Below are positions 44,755 through 56,240 of a stretch of DNA of 64,000 nucleotides, piece after piece (the first letter of the stretch is position 1; each line of letters begins with the position of its first letter). Origin of the DNA: Vicia villosa (lineage: Eukaryota > Streptophyta > Magnoliopsida > Fabales > Fabaceae); NCBI RefSeq assembly GCF_029867415.1, contig NC_081185.1, forward strand, positions 81,069,553-81,133,552. The letters are read 5' to 3'. Position numbers and translations under genes: made by a program. The notes below the pieces were generated by a model that worked only from the letters and a program-made list of their open reading frames with translations, had not been told where the DNA came from and ran no database searches.

Positions 44755-45640
44755 TATAGTACTTCAGGACAATCCATCATTTAGTAAATATTCATTGATT
44801 ATACCACATGAGTCCAGACTGTTTCAACCCATAGAGAAATTTGTTCAATTTAATGGAGTAGTTTTTTCGAGATTCAAAATTATATGCCTCTGGTATATTG
44901 AACCCTTCCGAAAGTTTCATGTAAATGTCACTATTAAGTGAACCATATAAATAATATGTCATAACATTCATCATGTTCAAATTAAGCCCTTCATGTACTA
45001 CAAGGCTAATTAAATATCAAAAATTGATTGAATCCAGTACAGGTGGATATGTATTATCAAAATCAATCTTAGGTATTTGTGAAAACTATTGAGCAATAAA
45101 TAAAACTTTATACCATTCTTATTTTGTTTTTTTCACAAAAACTCATTTACATCCAATTGGTTTCAAACCTTGAGGTATTCAGACTACAGGTCCAAAATTG
45201 AGTCACTTATAAAGTGATTTAATTCTTCTTCAATTGAATATATTCATTTTAGCCAATTCTCACTTAGTCTACAATCTTTAATAGACTTTGAGTCATGATC
45301 CTCGTTATCATAAATCACTTTTAGTGCTATATTGTATACAAAGACATTGTCAATATTGACTTTATTTGGTTATCTCAATTTTGGTTCCATTTCATTTCTT
45401 CCATGATATAATTTATCGAGATCTCTTTATTTCATATTTCATGTACTTGATTTTTTCTTCTGGAACTGAAAATTAAATTAGGTCAAAGTGCTATTAGAAT
45501 TTTTATATCCTCACTTGAGTCATCTTTAACTTTAGTTTCTTTTCTTGGTAGAGGATTTTTAACATTGGAACCGACTTTCCTACCATGCTACATGCACGGT
45601 TTCAATTGATTTGCAATATTTCTAAGTGAAACATCTATTT
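44755..45640 (-). pseudogene. decayed copia reverse transcriptase fragment
   Basis: The minus strand reads MNMMNVMTYYLYGSLNSDIY, MKLSEGFNIPEAYNFESRKN and KLNKFLYGLKQSGLMWYNQ (44980-44792), the central RT of a copia element. Upstream, PQGLKPIGCK-stop-VFVKKTK (near 45140-45180) is RT start. Several stops and frameshifts are present. It differs from the copia element on its left, which inserted next to or into it. Confidence 0.8.
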
Positions 45641-46100
45641 TGGCATCAGTATGCTAATCCTCCTTGATCCAGAACAAGTGTCGGCGTTTGGATATCGGAT
45701 TGCAGGGATGATCATGGAATTTTTATTGGACTTGAGGCCTGGGTTGGTTTTATTGGGCCTCATGTTGGGCGCCAAATGTTCTTGGAAAATACGATTGAAA
45801 TACCTCCCGAAAGCAAATCCGGGGAGGTCGCACCTGTTTAGGGTACCTTCCTTCCTTACGGAGAATTATGGAATGCGTGAATTGAATAAGAATGTTTTGC
45901 TTCTCTCTCGGATGGGAGTCCCTTTTATAGTGTCAGCCTTAACCCTTATGAATGACTACGATTGATGGCCATTATAATGTAACTGTTCATTAACCACTTG
46001 TAAAACTTGTTACCGTCATTCATAAATTCAGTAACTGTCGTAACATTCATAACCGATCATTAAGTGTCTTAACGTTCGTAGCCAATCATTAAGTGTTGTA
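45641..46100. other. spacer, possible LTR debris
   Basis: An open frame at 45651-45965 has no recognisable similarity. The phrase GTTGGGCGCCAAATGTTCTT and the GTCGTAACATTCATAACC-type repeats suggest decayed LTR sequence, not a gene. Confidence 0.35.
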
Positions 46101-46538
46101 GGCTCTGTTTGGTAAGACAATTTTTGAGCTTATAGCTTATGTCTTATAGCTTATAAGCTCATATGATAATAAAATATTTGTTTGGTAACTGTTTTTTTTA
46201 TCACGAGCTAATAGCTTATCTTACTGACTTATGACTTATTTTTCATACGCTATTTCAAATAGCATTTTAGCTTATAGCTTATCTGTTTTTCTTCCTATTT
46301 TGTCCTTATTATATTTAATAAAACTCACTATTATCCTTTATAATTTAATTTAAAATAAAATAATTCTATATTAAATTTTTTTTAGGTCATTTTAATTTAT
46401 CAACTAATTGAACCACTAATTTTATCAAATAATTCAATTAGCTTATAAGCTATAAGTCATCAACCATCAGCTGTAAGGTATAAGCTATCAATCATCAGCT
46501 AGCTTATCAGCCGGCCGCTATTTTTACCAAACATTGTC
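46101..46538. mobile_element. MITE-like element with GTTTGGTAA ends
   Basis: GGCTCTGTTTGGTAA at the left and (rc) GACAATGTTTGGTAA at the right. Between them AGCTTATAGCTTAT/ATAAGCTATAAG words recur in both orientations, giving strong internal inverted repetition. Non-coding. No clear target duplication, so the superfamily (hAT suspected) is not settled. Confidence 0.6.
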
Positions 46539-47256
46539 GTAATGGCCACAATCCAAGACATGTATCTACTAGGATCCGAGATGTACATACCGACCCGACT
46601 CTTGAGAACTCCTGTATGGATAACCAATCTCGTCGTCCGGCTTTACAGGTCGACCTAAGTATTTTTAGCATATACGGGTGCAAATAGACTTTTTTAAACA
46701 AGGAAAATTCTTAGGTAGACACAGACATATGCAATTCTCTTACACACAACCAATCACAAAATTTTAATTAATTAAAAAACAAACATAAGATTTTATCTCT
46801 CCCTCATAATCACAACCACCTATGAATCGAAATAAAAAAGAAATTAAAATTTAAACAAATTAAATTTTTTCTCAATTCTTATTGGTTGTTCCTAAGAATG
46901 TGGATTTATGGTTGCTTTCATGCAAGAATTTCTCTTTAAACAAATCTATAATGAAATCAGATTAATTAATATGCTTAGTGTAAAATCACGCATCACAAAC
47001 ATTTAAAGTGATATTTTAAATGCTATTAAAAATGAACAAATTGATACCCTTGAACTTAGTTGGATCAGAGTAGTATTTTAAAGTGGTATTTTAAGTGATT
47101 TTAAATGCTATTAAAGTGAACAGATCAATGCCACAACATTTTTTAATATTATTTTATTTTTAAAATAATTAAAATTTTAAATCAATTAACAGTAAAACTA
47201 TCAAAAAAATTTAGTGATTATAATTAACCAATATTCCATTGACGACATATATCAAT
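46539..47256. other. spacer upstream of the MULE
   Basis: No gene. Its last bases (ATATATCAATTAAATTTTA) belong to the F-box copy 3 upstream region, now displaced by the MULE. A diffuse TTCTTAGG/CCTAAGAA inverted repeat (46708 and 46890) may be a further small MITE. Confidence 0.4.
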
Positions 47257-47265
47257 TAAATTTTA

Positions 47266-47373
47266 GGCGAAATACACTATTTGGTCCCTTAAGTTTACCC
47301 TCTGGTTCACTTTGGTCCCTCAATTAATTTTCGTGCCAATTTGGTCCTTTAAGTTTCTAAATGTAATCACGTT
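47266..47373 (+). repeat. MULE left terminal inverted repeat
   Basis: Matches the complement of 51562-51668 with few differences. It contains three TTTGGTCC words (CTATTTGGTCCC, CTTTGGTCCC, ATTTGGTCC) at roughly 30-35-bp intervals, suitable as transposase-binding repeats. Confidence 0.93.
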
Positions 47374-47777
47374 TGTCCTTCCGTTACTGAAACGTTAGCC
47401 AAAGGTCAGAAAAAGCGTCCAGATGGCAAATTGTGTGATGACGTGGTCAAGAGGATTCCAGATGGCATAAAAATAGTTACGTGTACACATAATGATATTA
47501 TAGTCCTTCAATCAACCCTCATTCAGTAGTAGCAAAACGAAGAAGGAGAAGTGGACTGCGAACAAGAGAAGCTGAATACGAAGAAGGAGAAGGAGCGATT
47601 GCAACAAAGAGGAAGCACATACGATTGAAGACGAAGGCCCTATACCAGTTAAGTATTTTCTGCACGTTATTAGGTATTGTTATAATTTAGGGTTTAACTA
47701 GATTTAGGGTTTTGTTTATTTAGGGCTTTCTGTAGATTTAGGGTTGAAATATTGTTAATGAACTGTGTTAGGTGAGC

Positions 47778-50413
47778 ATGGACGAAATCCTGGAACTGAA
47801 AATTCACCATGGTGGTCATTTCGTTGACTCTGATTTTAGTGTGTACGAGGGAGGCGTGGTTGATAATTTGAAAGTAGATGTTGATAAGTGGAGTTATTTT
47901 GAGTTAGTAAGTGTTTTGAAAGACTTAGGTTATAGGGACTTTGAGAAAATGTATTACAAGGATCCACAATTAGGTATGAATTTGCTAGTTGATGACACAG
48001 GTGCTTTAGAAATTGCAGACCTTTACAGGGTGCACCAAAGTGTTGACATTTACATTGAACACACACTGTCTCAACCTGATTTTTATGATGGACCAGTGGA
48101 TGATGTTGTTGTTGAGCCTGTAGATGAGGTTGAAAAGTTTCTTAATCAATTACATGATGAAATAGCTGATAAATTGGATCAGATGAATGCTGCCAATGTT
48201 GGTGTGGAAGAAGGGGAAGTTGCACTGAATGGTGATAATGTTGTAGAAGAAAGGGGAGTTAGGTTGAATGGTGATAATGTTGTAGAAGAAGGGGAAGTTG
48301 GGTTGAATGGTGATAATGTTGTAGAAGAACGAGAAGTTGGTTTGACAGGTGATAATGTTGTAGAAGAAGGAGAAGGTGGTTTGAATGGTGGAAATGTTGC
48401 TGTTGAAGAAGGAGTTGCTAATATATCTGGAGGAAATATTGATGGTCAGTCAAACAACATGGGTGAGGTTCATGATGAAAGTGATGATGATAGTGAGGAT
48501 GAGAACTTTCAGTATGATAGTGCCCTTGAGGTATCATTTGAGGATGAATCTGATGATTATGATGACATAGATGAAGATGAACTTGCTGATCTCATTTCAT
48601 ATGACAGTGATGGAAAGTCTAGTGGGAAAAAGAAGCACATGAAAGATACAGGAGAGTGTAAAGGGAGTGATAATGACAGTGATGATCTTCAAAGTGGCTG
48701 TGATAGTGATGACAGTAGTGGAATTAATAGGAAGAAGTACCCACTTTACAAAGAAAAGAAAGATATGTCCAACTACAAATGGGAGCTTGGTATGTATTTC
48801 ACTTCCAAGAGTGACATTAAGGATGCAGTGATATCATATGCTGTGCAGAATGGTAGAGATCTGAAGTTCATAAAGAATGACAAGAAAAGAGTAAGGGTAA
48901 GATGTAAGGATGGCTGTCAATGGGAGCTCTACTGTAGCAAGTTACCAGATGAGGATTCTTGGCAAGTAAGAAAGATAATTGATGAACATAATTGTAGTAG
49001 GGAGTACAATGTGAAGTTGCTATCTACAAAGTGGTTGAGCAAGAGAATTCAGAACTCATTAAAAAACAATCCTAGGTTGAAGGTTAAGGATATAAAAGAA
49101 AAGGCTTTGAGAAAGTGGAATGTGGGGATAAACAAGACCAAGGAAATAAGAGCAAGAGTGGCTGCCAGGGATAAGGTTGATGGGTCATTTTTGGGGGATT
49201 ACAATAGGATATATGACTATTGTCATGAATTGTTGAAAGCAAATCCAGGATCTACAATTAAGATGAATGTGGACCCTGTTCCTGAAGGTGTTGATGACCA
49301 AAGACCATATTTTAAAAGGCTATACATTTGTTATGCAGCTTGTAAAGAAAGCTTCAAGAGATCAGAACTTACCTCATGGAGAGATGGGCAAAAAACATAA
49401 TGAGGTTCCAAGATGTATCTGGTAATGAGATTTTACCCAACATTAGAAAGAAACTGGAAATAACTAGTAATTTTACCAACATGTGGCTTGTAAGGTATGT
49501 TTGAGTATTGTCTATTAGTGTTGATATGTATTGTTAAGTATTGTCTATTAATTACAGCTATTGTTATTGTAGAATGGCAGATGAGCATATATTTGAAGTG
49601 AGGCATTTGGAAAACCCAGCTGAGACATTCAGTGTGAATCTGAAGGATTTGCGTTGCTCATGTAGAAGATGGGAGCTAACAGGTCTCCCTTGTGTCCATG
49701 CAATGGCATCCACGAAGAGTAGGAATTTTAAGGTTGATGATTACATTCCTGACTACTACAGGGTTTCTGCTTACAAGGCAATATACAAGCATGTTCTCTA
49801 CCCGGTGAATGGGTCTAATTTGTGGGTCAGGACTCCATATCCAGATGTTCAGCCACCTAAGTATAGGAAGATGCCTGGTAGACCAAAGAAACGAAGAAAT
49901 CTTGAGCAAGGAGAGATTGATGGGAGTGACAAAAAGATGAGAAGGACAGGTTTTATTATTAAGTGTTCTAGGTGCAAGAAGGTTGGCCATAACAAGTTAA
50001 CTTGCAAGGTGACACCACCAGCTCAGCCAAGTCAAGCAACAGTTATTGATGCATCTCAGCCAAGTCAAGCAACAATTACAAATACAAGTCAGCCAAGTCA
50101 AGCAACAGTTACTAATACAAGTCAGCCAACTAGTACCCAGGTGCCTGCAACTCAGTCCTCAGCATCTACACAGACTTACATGAGTGCAACACAATCTTCT
50201 AGAGGAAAGCAAGTGACTGGACAATGCTCAAGGGGAAATGCAGGTAACAACCAATCTTCAAAATTGGATGGGAAGTTACAAAAGCTTGGTGTACGAAGGC
50301 CATTTGTAGCCCCAGGACCAACAACAAGATTATCTGCAGCAAAGAATGTGATTGGACCTACAACTAGAAGGACTACCCCAACAAAGAGGCTCCCATCAAA
50401 GAAAATTACTTAG
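47778..50413 (+). pseudogene. mudrA-like transposase gene, catalytic domain deleted
   Basis: The start is the ATG at 47778 (MDEILELKIHHGGHFVDSDF), following an intron-like TTAG. Order: N-terminal PB1-like domain (about residues 1-110), acidic tandem repeats (VVEEGEVGLNGDN type, 48200-48400), a long Asp/Ser-rich acidic region, the MuDR DNA-binding region (YFTSKSDIKDAVISYAVQNG, VRVRCKDGCQWELYCSKLP, residues about 340-400), then KANPGSTIKMNVDP...YICYAACKESFK. The DDE (MULE) domain should follow but is missing. About 49355-49375 the sequence jumps out of frame to ERWAKNIMRFQDVSGNEILP. After an intron (donor 49495, acceptor ending 49572) the frame MADEHIFEVRHLENPAETF carries the SWIM finger LRCSCRRWELTGLPCVHA and a zinc knuckle CSRCKKVGHNKLTC, with SQPSQAT repeats. 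The deletion and frameshift make it inactive as a transposase. Confidence 0.93.
48195..48410 (+). repeat. in-frame 45-bp-scale tandem repeats coding acidic segments
   Basis: Four to five repeats of GAATGGTGATAATGTTGTAG, then AAGAAGGGGAAGTTGGTTT or close variants, encode (N/T)GDNVVEEGEVGL. The unit length is a multiple of three, so the frame is kept. This is recent expansion within the transposase linker. Confidence 0.85.
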
Positions 50414-50785
50414 TCTTACAATTAGTATTAATGTAGTTTGAATTCTGTTTGAACACTTAGGGTTATGGTTAATGTATTTGGAAGTCATTTTGAACAATTA
50501 GGTTTGTTGTTTTGGTTCTGTTTGTAGGCATTTTGGAGAAGTCTATGTAACATGTTAATGGTAAACATCATGATGGAGTTTGTATTATCAACATGTTTAT
50601 GTCAAATGCTTTTTGGATTAGTGTGGAAATATCATGAAATGTGTTAATGTCATGTTTGTTTTGGTCTGTCAAATGCATTATACACCAAATATGCCAATAC
50701 TAAAACTCATTTCATTTCACAACTGTGTTACAATTACACATTCAAAGTACACATTCAAAAACCAGAAACATCCTAATTGCCAATA
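50414..50785. other. intergenic region between the convergent MULE genes
   Basis: Non-coding. It holds the 3' ends of both MULE genes; no terminator or further ORF is recognised. Confidence 0.5.
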
Positions 50786-51283
50786 CTAACACATCCTATA
50801 AAACCAGAAACATAACATTACACAACATATAAACTTCCACTTTTGAAACTTCTTCAATTGGCCTTGAATTTTAGTCACCATATTCCCTAAATCCTCATTT
50901 CTGCTCTTCAGTTTTTCAAATTCCTTGGATAAGATTTCAAACTTATGCATCAAGTCTTCACATTTGTCTTCAACCACTTCCTCATTGAACCACTTGAAAA
51001 AACCACAACCTCTTTGCTCAGACCCCTGTAAATAACAAATTTGTATCAACAACACAACCTCCTCACATTGCTTTAACATACAAAACCAAAAATTAGGGCT
51101 TACCTTGTAATTGATACATCCCCAAAATTTCTTTCCGAAATTCTTGTCAGTGTTTGCCCTACGAATCACAGCAGCATCACCACAGTAACAAATTGGCATA
51201 GCACGAGCCCTACTAAGAACACAAGACTCGTTGCTTTCTGATTTGGTCTCTTTGAAGAACTCAGAACAATGTTTTTCCTTCAT
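50786..51283 (-). CDS. GRF-type zinc finger protein encoded in the MULE
   Basis: Two exons on the minus strand: 51283-51104 (60 codons) and 51025-50786, joined across a 78-bp intron with donor AAG|GTAAGC and acceptor TTACAG|GGG. The spliced product is about 139 residues. The N-terminus MKEKHCSEFFKETKSESNES precedes a GRF zinc finger: MPICYCGDAAVIRRANTDKN, FGKKFWGCINYK, then (exon 2) GSEQRGCGFFKWFNEEV. Its Cys/Gly/Phe pattern matches zf-GRF, a nucleic-acid-binding finger. A coiled coil (HKFEILSKEFEKLKSRNEDL and on) and a hydrophobic C-terminal segment (FICCVMLCFWFY) follow. It is convergent to the mudrA-like gene and inside the TIRs. Its role in transposition is unknown; position recalls mudrB, but no similarity to MURB is visible. 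Confidence 0.85.
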   Translation of the reverse strand: MKEKHCSEFFKETKSESNESCVLSRARAMPICYCGDAAVIRRANTDKNFGKKFWGCINYKVSPNFWFCMLKQCEEVVLLIQICYLQGSEQRGCGFFKWFNEEVVEDKCEDLMHKFEILSKEFEKLKSRNEDLGNMVTKIQGQLKKFQKWKFICCVMLCFWFYRMC

Positions 51284-51561
51284 CGTTGGTGATTAACACA
51301 ATGGAGAAGATGCAAAAGTGATGAACACGAAGTGCAAAGATGGGGAGAAGGAGAACGTGAAATTGAATTGGGGGAGAAGGAAAACTTAATATACTATGCT
51401 GAACACGAAGGAGAAGGAGAAGAGAACAAGAAGTGCAGAGATGGGGAGAAGGAAACGTGAAATTGAATTGGGGAAGAAGGAAAACCTAATATACTATGAC
51501 ACATCACCTGCCAGCTAGACTAAACAAATGGACGTTAGAGTCAACTTGACAGACAGGACTG

Positions 51562-51668
51562 ACGTGATTACATTTAGAAACTTAAAGGACCAAATTGGCA
51601 CGAAAATTAATTGAGGGACCAAAGTAAACCAGAGGGTAAACTTAAGGGACCAAACAGGGTATTTTGCC
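51562..51668 (-). repeat. MULE right terminal inverted repeat
   Basis: Complement of 47266-47373. Its outer end is about 100 bp from the start codon of F-box copy 3, so the TIR now forms part of that gene's promoter region. Confidence 0.93.
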
Positions 51669-51767
51669 TAAATTTTAACATTAATATTTTTAGATAAAAA
51701 TATTAATATTAAAAATAAAAACATTATATTTTATGCTTCCAATTCCTTTTCTCTCTCCCGATCTCTG

Positions 51768-53289
51768 ATGATGTCTCTTCCAGTTCTTTCTCCCGATCTC
51801 ATAACGGAAATCCTTTCATGGCTTCCGGTGAAGGTTCTGGTGAGATCGAGATGCGTTTGCAAACAATGGAAATCGCTCATCTTTGATCCAAGATTCGCTA
51901 AACTTCATCTTGAAAGATCACCCAAACACACACACACCCTACTTACCATACTCGATAATGTAAACGGAACTTGGGTCGTAAGTCTTATACACTCAGTGCG
52001 TCGTTTACTCGAACACCCTTCCTCCAATGTCAACGAAGATGTGTCTTGCCGTTTTAAAAATCAATCTTATCATGCTATAGGCTCTACCAACGGCTTGGTC
52101 TGTTTGATCGGTGATAAGTCAGATGATGATGGAAACAGAGAAGAAATTTTTATCCAGTTCTGGAACCCGACTTTACGATTAAGATCCAAAAAGTCACCAA
52201 CTTTGTGTAACACGTCTTCTGATTTTAATTTGTATTCGGTACACCTTGGATTTGGCTATGATGATTTAGGAGACAAATACAAGGTTAGTCAAATTTCAAT
52301 TTTTTGTCTGTGCATTATTATATTTTAATTTAGATTTGTGTTACTTTGATACACCAAAATGAGCATTGCAAGAGTACTTAGTTGCACAATTGCAAGAGTT
52401 CAGACCTAACATGATGAAGTTGTCAATTTCATCCCCAATGATTAAAGGCTCCGTCAAATATATGTTGTCTTACTGTTATGCTACCTTCTCATTTTGGACT
52501 TCTCTTGTACTCTTATTTAACCACATTGTTGCACATTGATGTTTAAAAAAGTGATACCGTTCTTTAGTTTAACCACATACATTTAATTTCTTTTGATTAA
52601 TTTTGTTATTTACTCCATGCAAGGTGGTGGCTGTGTTTTGGGATCATACAGTGCAGAAATGGGAGGGGAAAGTTCATTGCATGGGCGATAGTTGCTGGAG
52701 AAACACTCTCGCTTGCCATGATTTTCCAACGTTACTAAGAACTCTCATCGGACAATTCGTTAAAGGTAGTGTTAACTGGTTATCACTTAAAAACTTAAAC
52801 TGTCATGGGTATGAATGGGAAAATGTTACCATGGAACAGTTAGTGATTTTTTCACTTGATCTACGGAAGGAAACATGTAGGTATATGTTGCTACCTGACG
52901 GTTTTGGTGAAAAGCCCCAAGATGAACCAGAACTGGCTGTTTTAAGGGGTTGCCTGTGCCTATATTATAACCACATGAAGACCCATTTTGTTTTGTGGGA
53001 AATGAGAGAATTTGGAGTTCAAGAGTCTTGGACTCGGTTGGTGAATGTTAGTTATGAGCATCTTCAATTGAATGATTTTGAGCCTGAGTGGCTGCTGTTG
53101 CCAGTGTGTCTGTCGGAAAATAGAGATGTCCTGGTGCTGGCCAGCACACAATCTTGGGATGATGTTATTATGTATAATCAAAAAGATGGGAGGGTTCAAC
53201 ATATTGAATTTCCTTACAACCAAATTTGGTATGCCTATGAACATATAAAGAGCTTGGTTTTGCCTTGTCCTCATCCTCATCCACACTAA
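51768..53289 (+). CDS. F-box protein with FBA domain, copy 3 (intact)
   Basis: Exon 1 51768-52283 (172 codons) and exon 2 52624-53289 join in phase across a 340-bp GT-AG intron to give 393 residues, the usual size for F-box/kelch-repeat At3g23880-like proteins. The F-box is at residues about 5-48 (SPDLITEILSWLPVKVLVRS, CVCKQWKSLIFDPRFAKLHL); it would bind SKP1 within an SCF ubiquitin ligase. The FBA region shows GSTNGLVCLIG (105-115), FWNPTLRLRSKKSP (131-144), FGYDDLGDKYKV (162-173), GSVNWLSL, FSLDLRKET and HFVLWEMREFGVQESWT. It ends in a His-Pro repeat (PHPHPH). A second possible ATG lies one codon in. The MULE inserted just upstream may alter its promoter. The substrate is unknown; this is the only one of three local copies with an unbroken frame. 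Confidence 0.92.
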
Positions 53290-55256
53290 GCTTCTATGTA
53301 GGAAACTGTTAAATTTTTCATAGCTACTGATGGTTTCCTTATCTAAGTGTTTTCCTTATCTAGTTGCACTATTTTATTGGGTGATTCCATTGCTACTTAT
53401 TAGATCAAAGTGTATGGATTGGATGAAGATATTTTAATTTTCTATTTATTACTATTATGAGTTAGTTTTCAACATAATGCATGGAAAAAATAGTCTGAGT
53501 TAATTTTTATTTTTCAATTTATTTTTGTCATTTGCTCAAAACTTTCTTTTTAGATATGAATTAGACTTGTTGGTTGAATGTATAATACCTGTTGAATATC
53601 TCACTAATGACTTTTTGCCATCTTTATGCTGTAAATTAGCTTGAACCTTGGATGACAATAATGACGACTTCTTTAACCCTTCAATTCAGAAGCTTATAAT
53701 CTGTAATTAAGTATGAACAGAAAAAAGAGAGAGGTTATTATGTTAATAGGAGATCGAGGGATATGGTTATCTTTTCAACAAATTATATTTTTAGTGAAAC
53801 ACAAACTAAGTGGTAATCTTTTCAACTGGTTATAATTTTTGTGAACATGTATTATAATTTAGGTAATAATGACAGCACGAAAATACTATGAAGCACGAAA
53901 ACACTAATGTGATTATGCACTTCCTTTGTGAGACAGACGTTGGTGGTTGTCACTTGTATAAATCTTGTAGCCAAGGGCGGAGCTATACTAACGTTCCAAA
54001 ACTTTTTTACTTTTGAAAGATAGCTTTACACTAAAAAAAATATACACATGAGTAAAATTTGTTTCACTTTTATTCTAGAAACAAAATGTCATAGTGGTAA
54101 GTACTTTTCTCAAGTTCAAGGTCTTAAGTCCGAACCTTACCGCACTATATTAGTGTGTTCCATTGCATGTATTTTTATGGTCAATTTGAATTAACTTTTT
54201 TTAAGGATTTTGGAGGAAAAAACTCTTTGATATTTTTAAAAAATTTTAAAAAATAATATGATTTTATATGCTAATCTCCATCTTCCACATTGTAAAACGG
54301 TTTTATCATTACTCTTAATATTTCTAAGTTCCAATCTGAAAGAGATTCTAACAACACAACTGTGAGTTTGTTTTTGTATATTTTTCTTTACATGATTGAC
54401 TGTTTTGATATCTCAGTAACGAAACAGAGTTACACATATTTGTTGGAGGGCTTGATTATGAAATCAGCTATCGGTAAAAGATGATTTATATTTTTAATGT
54501 TTTGGTTGGTTTAATCATGTATTTGTTATTTACGTGACTAATCTATGCATATATGATGCTCTTATTTCATGCGTTCTACCGGTTGGTTGGAGTCTATATT
54601 CTGCAACACCAACACCGTGACCACGCGATTGCTGTCATGTTTCCCCATAATTATCCATATTTTTTTTGTAGACAGATTTTTATATAATGCCATAATTATC
54701 CATATATTTTATATGAATCAAAAATAGTTTACTTAAAATAATAATTTACCTAATATAACTTTTATTTTGAGACTACTAAATATATTAGATATAATTTTGA
54801 TATCTATCTATAATATAAGAAAAGAAGACCCTTTTTTTTATCCAACCACGTAGCTTTCCTAACCAATCTCCCCCATTTATTTTTTAAATATTTCATTTTT
54901 CTATTTTTCTAATTTATTATATTTATCTTTCCGATCAAAAATGGTTCTGAGATACTATAAGAGTTATTTTTTTCACAAACAGTTATTCCTCCATATTCTC
55001 ATCTTCCACATTCTAAAACATTTTTATCATTACTCTTTAACAAAAAAAAAAATTATTACTTTAAAGAAATGAGAAAATAACCATTAAAACTCAAAATATT
55101 ATATTATAAAAAAATATAATTATTGATAATAAATTTAAAATTAGACATAAGAAGAAAACCAATTTAAAAAGTTTATTTTAATAAATTTAAATATTGACAT
55201 AAAAAATTTATTTTGAATTAGAAAGGTGAGAGAACGAGTCTACTTTTAGATAACAC
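53290..55256. other. 3' flank of F-box copy 3 and AT-rich spacer
   Basis: To about 54180 the sequence matches flanks of copies 1 and 2. Beyond that it is AT-rich with no gene. ATCTATCTATAATATAAGAA near 54805 looks like a Helitron 5' start (TC after A), but no matching 3' end was found. Confidence 0.45.
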
Positions 55257-55757
55257 TAGGTTGACTGTTAGTCTATATGGGTTCGACACTCTTTTATATT
55301 ACTTCGATATATTCGTGCACTTGCGGACGCATTATCATACTGCTTTATTAGCTCAAACTGACTTATTAAATAAAAGGCTAGCTGAAAAGCAGTATGAATC
55401 AAGCTAACGTGGGTCAGGTACACGCACTAAAATGTGATTTATGTGGGGAAGGACATGCAAACGGAATGTGTACCACAGAGGACTCTAGTGAAGAAGCGCA
55501 ATTTGCAAATTTTTAGAGGAATAATCCATATTCCAACACAAATAATCTAGGTTGGAAAGATCACCCAAATTTCAAGTGGAGCAATAATCAAACACCAACT
55601 ACAAACCATAACACTCAAGAAGCTCCAGCTCAGAGGAAATCGTCACCTCTAGAAGATACTCTGCAGAAGTTCATTCAAGCAACTCAAAGAAGCTTTGAAC
55701 ATGTAAGCAAACAACATGAAACCATGATGCATCCATAAAAAATTTAGAGAAGCAAAT
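55257..55757 (+). pseudogene. Ty3/gypsy (Athila-like) gag fragment
   Basis: One frame reads NQANVGQVHALKCDLCGEGH, ANGMC, then after a stop NNPYSNTNNLGWKDHPNFKW, SNNQTPTTN and LEDTLQKFIQATQRSFEHV. The CxxCxxxHxxxxC finger followed by NPYSNTYNPGWxxHPNFxW is characteristic of Athila-type gag proteins. Stops and a frameshift are present. Truncated at 55757 by an LTR fragment. Confidence 0.75.
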
Positions 55758-56240
55758 TGTAACACCCTTCTAAACCCCCACGGAACATATTAATTAATTC
55801 AGAGTAACATGTAAAAAGGATGCTATAATTCTACATAACCATATTTTTTAAAACACATGTCAGCTATCACGAGGAACTCAATAAATAACATTCACTGAAA
55901 CATGTTAACACAGCGGAAAAAGGTTTGTAAGTTGAATAATATTAAACAAACGTTCATCATCTCCAAAAACTCAATAAATTATTCAACCAAAATAAAATTA
56001 AGAGTTATCAAACAACTCTCAAAGCAATCCTCACCAAAGCAAAAGCAGCTACTCTTCAATCTGAAAAACATCAACAGTAAGGGTGAGTCTCATCACAATT
56101 AACAAATGTTATGAACTCATAAACAATAACATTTCATAAGCATATTAATCACCCAATTATAACATATTCAGATTTTCAGAGATTCATTCATCAACAACAT
56201 CATATACAATACATCACAATCACCGTAAAATAACATTGGA
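55758..56240 (+). mobile_element. LTR fragment related to the 25660 solo LTR
   Basis: Starts TGTAACACCCTTCTAAACCC and follows the first part of the 25660 LTR (shared CATCAACAGTAAGGGTGAGT). It stops at ACATTGGA, where a Sirevirus-like LTR begins. The rest of this LTR is not found in place. Confidence 0.8.

Larger units (their letters stand above)
47266..51668. mobile_element. Mutator-like element (MULE), 4403 bp, with two genes
   Basis: Long terminal inverted repeats of about 107 bp (47266-47373 and 51562-51668; outer ends GGCGAAATACACTATTTGG and rc GGCAAAATACCCTGTTTGG) are flanked by an exact 9-bp repeat TAAATTTTA (47257-47265, 51669-51677). Inside are a mudrA-like gene lacking its catalytic domain (plus strand) and a GRF-zinc-finger gene (minus strand), arranged convergently like mudrA/mudrB in maize MuDR. 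It sits about 90 bp upstream of F-box copy 3. It is non-autonomous in its present form. Confidence 0.95.

Noticed and set aside
45651..45965. 104-residue plus-strand frame
   Set aside because: No similarity, no promoter or splice context, surrounded by decayed repeats.
46101..46538. A firm hAT assignment for the GTTTGGTAA-ended element
   Set aside because: The ends look right but no 8-bp flanking duplication could be matched.
47836..48066. Minus-strand frame in the MULE transposase
   Set aside because: Shadow of the well-supported mudrA-like coding sequence.
54805..54830. Helitron 5' end (ATCTATCTATAATATAAG)
   Set aside because: A suggestive start, but no hairpin plus CTRR end was found downstream, so no element is claimed.
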